A program made the translations under genes and the position numbers. The notes beneath the pieces were generated by a model. It was not told the DNA's origin, ran no database searches, and worked only from the letters and a program-made list of their open reading frames with translations. Below are positions 5,149 through 6,848 of a DNA stretch of 6,848 nucleotides, piece after piece (the stretch's first letter is position 1; the number at the start of each line of letters is the position of its first letter). The stretch covers positions 1-6,848 of the forward strand of contig JAKFXM010000163.1 of the NCBI GenBank assembly GCA_021731385.1. Direction: 5' to 3'. This stretch comes from Methanobacteriota archaeon (GTDB lineage: Archaea > Altiarchaeota > Altiarchaeia > IMC4 > QMZM01).

Positions 5149-6078
5149 TTATGTCCTTATCTCAACAAGTATTGCGGAAGCCAGAAATATAAGATAGATT
5201 CCAATCAGAACAAAGCCTTCATTTCTTCCCAGATTTTTTCTGTAATGAAGAAAATAGATAAGTGCAGAATTCATGATTACCAGAAAAATAATCAAATTCA
5301 GGAACGCAAAGAGATTTATGACCAGAGGATTTATTACGGCGGCAATTCCGAGAATCAGGGTTAGATTTGTAATGCAACTGCCAATGACATTCCCGATTGC
5401 GAGTGAGAAATGCCGGCTTCGCATAGCAAAGACACTCACTGCAAGTTCCGGAAGTGTCGTTCCAAGCGATATTACCGTTGCTGCAATAAATGCATTTGAA
5501 ATTCCGAGCAATGTTGCAATTTCAACTGCGGACTCAACCACATATTTTGAACTCCCGATAATGAGCAGGATTCCGATCATGAACATAAATGCGCTGGTTA
5601 CGGCCTTCTCGGGTTTTATTCTTTCCATACCATCCAGGCTCATTTTCTGTTGCAGAATAGAATACGCATAGATTATAAAGATAATCAGAAGTATGATGCC
5701 TGCAAAAGAGCCCATGTTAAGGAGCACTATCAGGGGAAGGATTGATGTAATTATAAGAATTTTTATCACGCGGGTAGTTTCTTTTTTGGAAATGGGTATT
5801 GTATAAAGGAATATGCTTATCCCAAGAACAATTCCAATATCTGCAATACTTGCCCCAAGAACATTTCCCACTGAAATTCCTGTCTGATTCTCAAGCGATG
5901 CAATGGTTGATACGGCTAATTCAGGGAGAGAAGTAGCAATGGAAATCAGTATAAAGCCTACTGTAAGTTCGCTGATTCTGAAGAATCTTGCAAGCGTTAT
6001 TGAATTGTCTATTACAATCTGCGCGGATTTTGCAAGGATTACTACGGAAATCAGGAGGATAATTACGATATCTAACAT
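5149..6078 (-). CDS. Na+/Ca2+ exchanger family protein (CaCA, CaxA/YrbG-like)
   Basis: An inner-membrane exchanger of 309 aa, the usual length for prokaryotic members, expected to expel Ca2+ in exchange for Na+ (or H+). Two inverted alpha repeats are clear. Alpha-1 has SIATSLPE at 46-53, then GNVLGASIAD at 71-80. Alpha-2 has GTTLPE at 206-211, then GNVIGSCITN at 229-238. E53 and E211 are the conserved ion-binding glutamates. A hydrophilic loop at about 145-160 separates the halves. The frame stays open upstream to an ATG at 6294, but the extra 72 residues are hydrophilic and unlike the family. ATG 6078 begins directly with the first membrane segment and has an AT-rich box 20-30 bp upstream. 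It is the first gene of an operon with the antiporter. Confidence 0.92.
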   Translation of the reverse strand: MLDIVIILLISVVILAKSAQIVIDNSITLARFFRISELTVGFILISIATSLPELAVSTIASLENQTGISVGNVLGASIADIGIVLGISIFLYTIPISKKETTRVIKILIITSILPLIVLLNMGSFAGIILLIIFIIYAYSILQQKMSLDGMERIKPEKAVTSAFMFMIGILLIIGSSKYVVESAVEIATLLGISNAFIAATVISLGTTLPELAVSVFAMRSRHFSLAIGNVIGSCITNLTLILGIAAVINPLVINLFAFLNLIIFLVIMNSALIYFLHYRKNLGRNEGFVLIGIYLIFLASAILVEIRT

Positions 6079-6093
6079 TGTTTTATCAATGGT

Positions 6094-6108
6094 TTTTATA
6101 TTATTAAA
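6094..6108 (-). promoter_or_regulatory. probable TATA box of the exchanger-antiporter operon
   Basis: On the minus strand TTTAATAATATAAAA lies about 16-30 bp upstream of ATG 6078. There is no clear Shine-Dalgarno site, so a leaderless transcript is likely. The sequence sits within the ORF extension rejected as coding. Confidence 0.45.
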
Positions 6109-6140
6109 TCCAAAAGAAAAAGAAAAATATTTATCAACAC

Positions 6141-6154
6141 TTTTTAAATTTAAT
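6141..6154 (+). promoter_or_regulatory. probable TATA box of the toxin-antitoxin operon
   Basis: TTTTTAAATTTAAT is centred about 28 bp before ATG 6176, the expected distance for a leaderless archaeal transcript. This 97-bp region also drives the divergent exchanger operon. Confidence 0.45.
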
Positions 6155-6175
6155 TGCCCATATATTCTTAACAAA

Positions 6176-6427
6176 ATGAAAATGGTGCAAATTGAACTTC
6201 CTGATGAAGTATTACTTTCTTTGAAAGAGACTTCAAAAGATTTATCACGTGAGATTCGCATTGCAGCGGCTGTGAAACTGTATGAATTAGGCAAACTCTC
6301 CTCTGGACGAGCAGCTGAACTTGCGGGTCTTTCCCGGGTTGGTTTCCTTCAGATATTAGGGCGCTATGGGGTCTCTATTTTCAATCTAACAACCGAGGAA
6401 CTTAAGCGTGATATGCAAAATGCCTAA
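6176..6427 (+). CDS. UPF0175 family antitoxin
   Basis: A small (83 aa) helix-turn-helix protein of the UPF0175 family, usually the antitoxin of a type II pair with a PIN-like DUF3368 toxin. The N-terminal VQIELPDEVLLSL resembles a strand-forming segment. The conserved core is REIRIAAAVKLYELGKLSSG, then RAAELAGLSRVGFLQILG (about 42-59), where the AELAGLSR block is the predicted recognition helix region. The end GVSIFNLTTEELKRD is typical. Start ATG 6176 fits the TATA spacing; ATG 6182 is a close alternative. The frame is open upstream to 5903, but that part overlaps the exchanger gene and is unlike the family. Its stop overlaps the toxin start by 8 nt, indicating translational coupling. It probably represses its own promoter. 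Confidence 0.88.
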   Translation: MKMVQIELPDEVLLSLKETSKDLSREIRIAAAVKLYELGKLSSGRAAELAGLSRVGFLQILGRYGVSIFNLTTEELKRDMQNA

Positions 6428-6740
6428 GATTGTGATATGTGATACTTCTGCAGTCCTCTATCTCCACCGTTTGCGCCGTCTGGACTTACTCAAGGAACTC
6501 TATGGGAAGATTAGCATTCCAGAAACTGTTGCCAATGAGTTAGAACAAGGTCAAGTTGAGGGGGAGGATATCCCAGATATTTCTGACTATCCCTGGATTC
6601 AGATTAAGCCAATTCCCACCCCAAATATTATAAGATTGGTGACGGATCTTGGGTGTGGTGAAGCCGGTGTTTTAGCCTTAGCTTTAGAAGAGCAGGACAC
6701 ATTGGTTATCCTAGATGATTTACTAGTAGACCGTCCGTAA
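6420..6740 (+). CDS. DUF3368 PIN-like toxin, C-terminally truncated
   Basis: A PIN-fold nuclease-like protein, the usual partner of UPF0175; family members typically act as RNases. IVICDTSAVLYLHRL gives the first Asp (D8), PETVANEL gives E40, GCGEAGVLALALE gives E81 and VILDD gives D99/D100, so all four acidic positions survive. The frame stops at 106 aa just after DDLLVDRP, while complete members are about 150-160 aa and continue with a final strand and helices. The break coincides with the start of a probable insertion sequence, so truncation by insertion is the best explanation. The start at ATG 6420 overlaps the antitoxin stop; an upstream in-frame ATG at 6408 is less like the family. Activity of the remnant is uncertain. 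Confidence 0.82.
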   Translation: MPKIVICDTSAVLYLHRLRRLDLLKELYGKISIPETVANELEQGQVEGEDIPDISDYPWIQIKPIPTPNIIRLVTDLGCGEAGVLALALEEQDTLVILDDLLVDRP

Positions 6741-6753
6741 ATTAAGTTTAAAA

Positions 6754-6772
6754 ACTAATACTGCGTATTAGT
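6754..6772. repeat. 8-bp perfect palindrome before the transposase start
   Basis: ACTAATAC (6754-6761), loop TGC, GTATTAGT (6765-6772) ends 3 nt before the ATG at 6776. It could be an operator, a translation-limiting hairpin, or part of the transposase-binding end. It lacks the CCC/GGG flanks of the hairpin family at 2591-2927, so it is not one of those units. Confidence 0.75.
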
Positions 6773-6775
6773 AAT

Positions 6776-6848
6776 ATGCCTCGCCCGCCGATTACAATTA
6801 CGCTATCTCAAAAAGAGCGAAAGCTTTTGGAAGATAACACCCGGCCAA
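6776..6848 (+). CDS. IS630-type transposase, N-terminus only
   Basis: 24 codons are visible before the window ends: MPRPPITITLSQKERKLLED, then NTRP. The pattern of a Pro-rich start, a short strand, then LSxxERxxLE is that of the N-terminal helix-turn-helix of IS630-family transposases. The catalytic DDE region is beyond the window, so the family call rests on a short stretch. Confidence 0.5.
   Translation, partial: MPRPPITITLSQKERKLLEDNTRP

Larger units (their letters stand above)
6729..6848 (+). mobile_element. left end of a probable IS630-family insertion sequence (partial)
   Basis: The toxin homology stops near 6728 and a transposase-like frame begins at 6776. IS630 elements insert at TA, and a TA at 6727-6728 sits exactly where the toxin sequence departs from its family; TAs at 6721-6722 and 6724-6725 are alternatives. 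The terminal repeat cannot be confirmed because the right end is outside the window. Confidence 0.5.

Noticed and set aside
3605..5671. Plus-strand ORFs (up to 172 aa) and a 75-aa minus-strand ORF opposite or within the transporter genes
   Set aside because: They are shadows in other frames of two clearly recognised membrane proteins.
5903..6175. N-terminal extension of the antitoxin to 5903
   Set aside because: It is antisense to the exchanger coding sequence and contains the TATA-like box. UPF0175 proteins are about 80 aa, as obtained from ATG 6176.
6079..6294. N-terminal extension of the exchanger to ATG 6294
   Set aside because: These 72 residues are hydrophilic and unlike the family, overlap the antitoxin on the other strand, and contain the probable promoter. 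ATG 6078 gives a normal-length protein.

Overview
The window looks archaeal. It carries a tRNA-Gly(GCC) interrupted at the canonical archaeal intron position 37/38 with no encoded CCA. It also has GGTGA(T) Shine-Dalgarno sites, AT-rich TATA-like boxes close to apparently leaderless starts, a eukaryote-type (GT3) glycogen synthase and a UPF0175/DUF3368 toxin-antitoxin pair. A small secreted Cys-rich protein with an EF-hand-like loop and a Thr-rich linker resembles proteins common in DPANN and other uncultivated archaea. That lineage guess is weak; the domain assignment is firm.

Layout: (1) 113-297, intron-containing tRNA-Gly on the plus strand. (2) 328-2136, glycogen synthase on the minus strand. 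(3) 2183-2776, a Nudix hydrolase diverging from it across a 46-bp shared promoter region; its last 60 codons lie in (4) a dense array of perfect hairpins, 2591-2927. (5) 2947-3429, the secreted Cys-rich protein on the minus strand, converging on the array. (6) 3487-6078, a two-gene minus-strand operon: an Na+/Ca2+-exchanger-family protein, then a CPA2 cation/proton antiporter carrying an N-terminal ATP-cone. (7) 6176-6740, a UPF0175 antitoxin and a C-terminally truncated PIN-like toxin. (8) About 6729 to the end, the start of a probable IS630-family insertion sequence that appears to have cut off the toxin gene.

The most unusual structure is the hairpin family. Each unit has perfect 8-10 bp arms around a loop of usually 3 nt, bracketed by CCC...GGG with exactly one extra base (G on the left or C on the right) that gives it an orientation. 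Neighbouring units abut at GGGCCC. The arm sequences differ from unit to unit, so these are not simple copies of one repeat. Units are nested: four sit inside one larger hairpin, and two sit inside another to make a three-way junction. The same units occur in the tRNA intron about 2.4 kb away, where two units account for 58 of its 111 nt. This looks like a spreading or growing palindromic element family that inserts at spliced or gene-end positions.

In the ion operon, an exchanger that would use Na+ to expel Ca2+ is paired with an antiporter that would expel Na+ using H+. The ATP-cone, a nucleotide-sensing domain best known from ribonucleotide reductases and NrdR, suggests that the antiporter responds to ATP or dATP.
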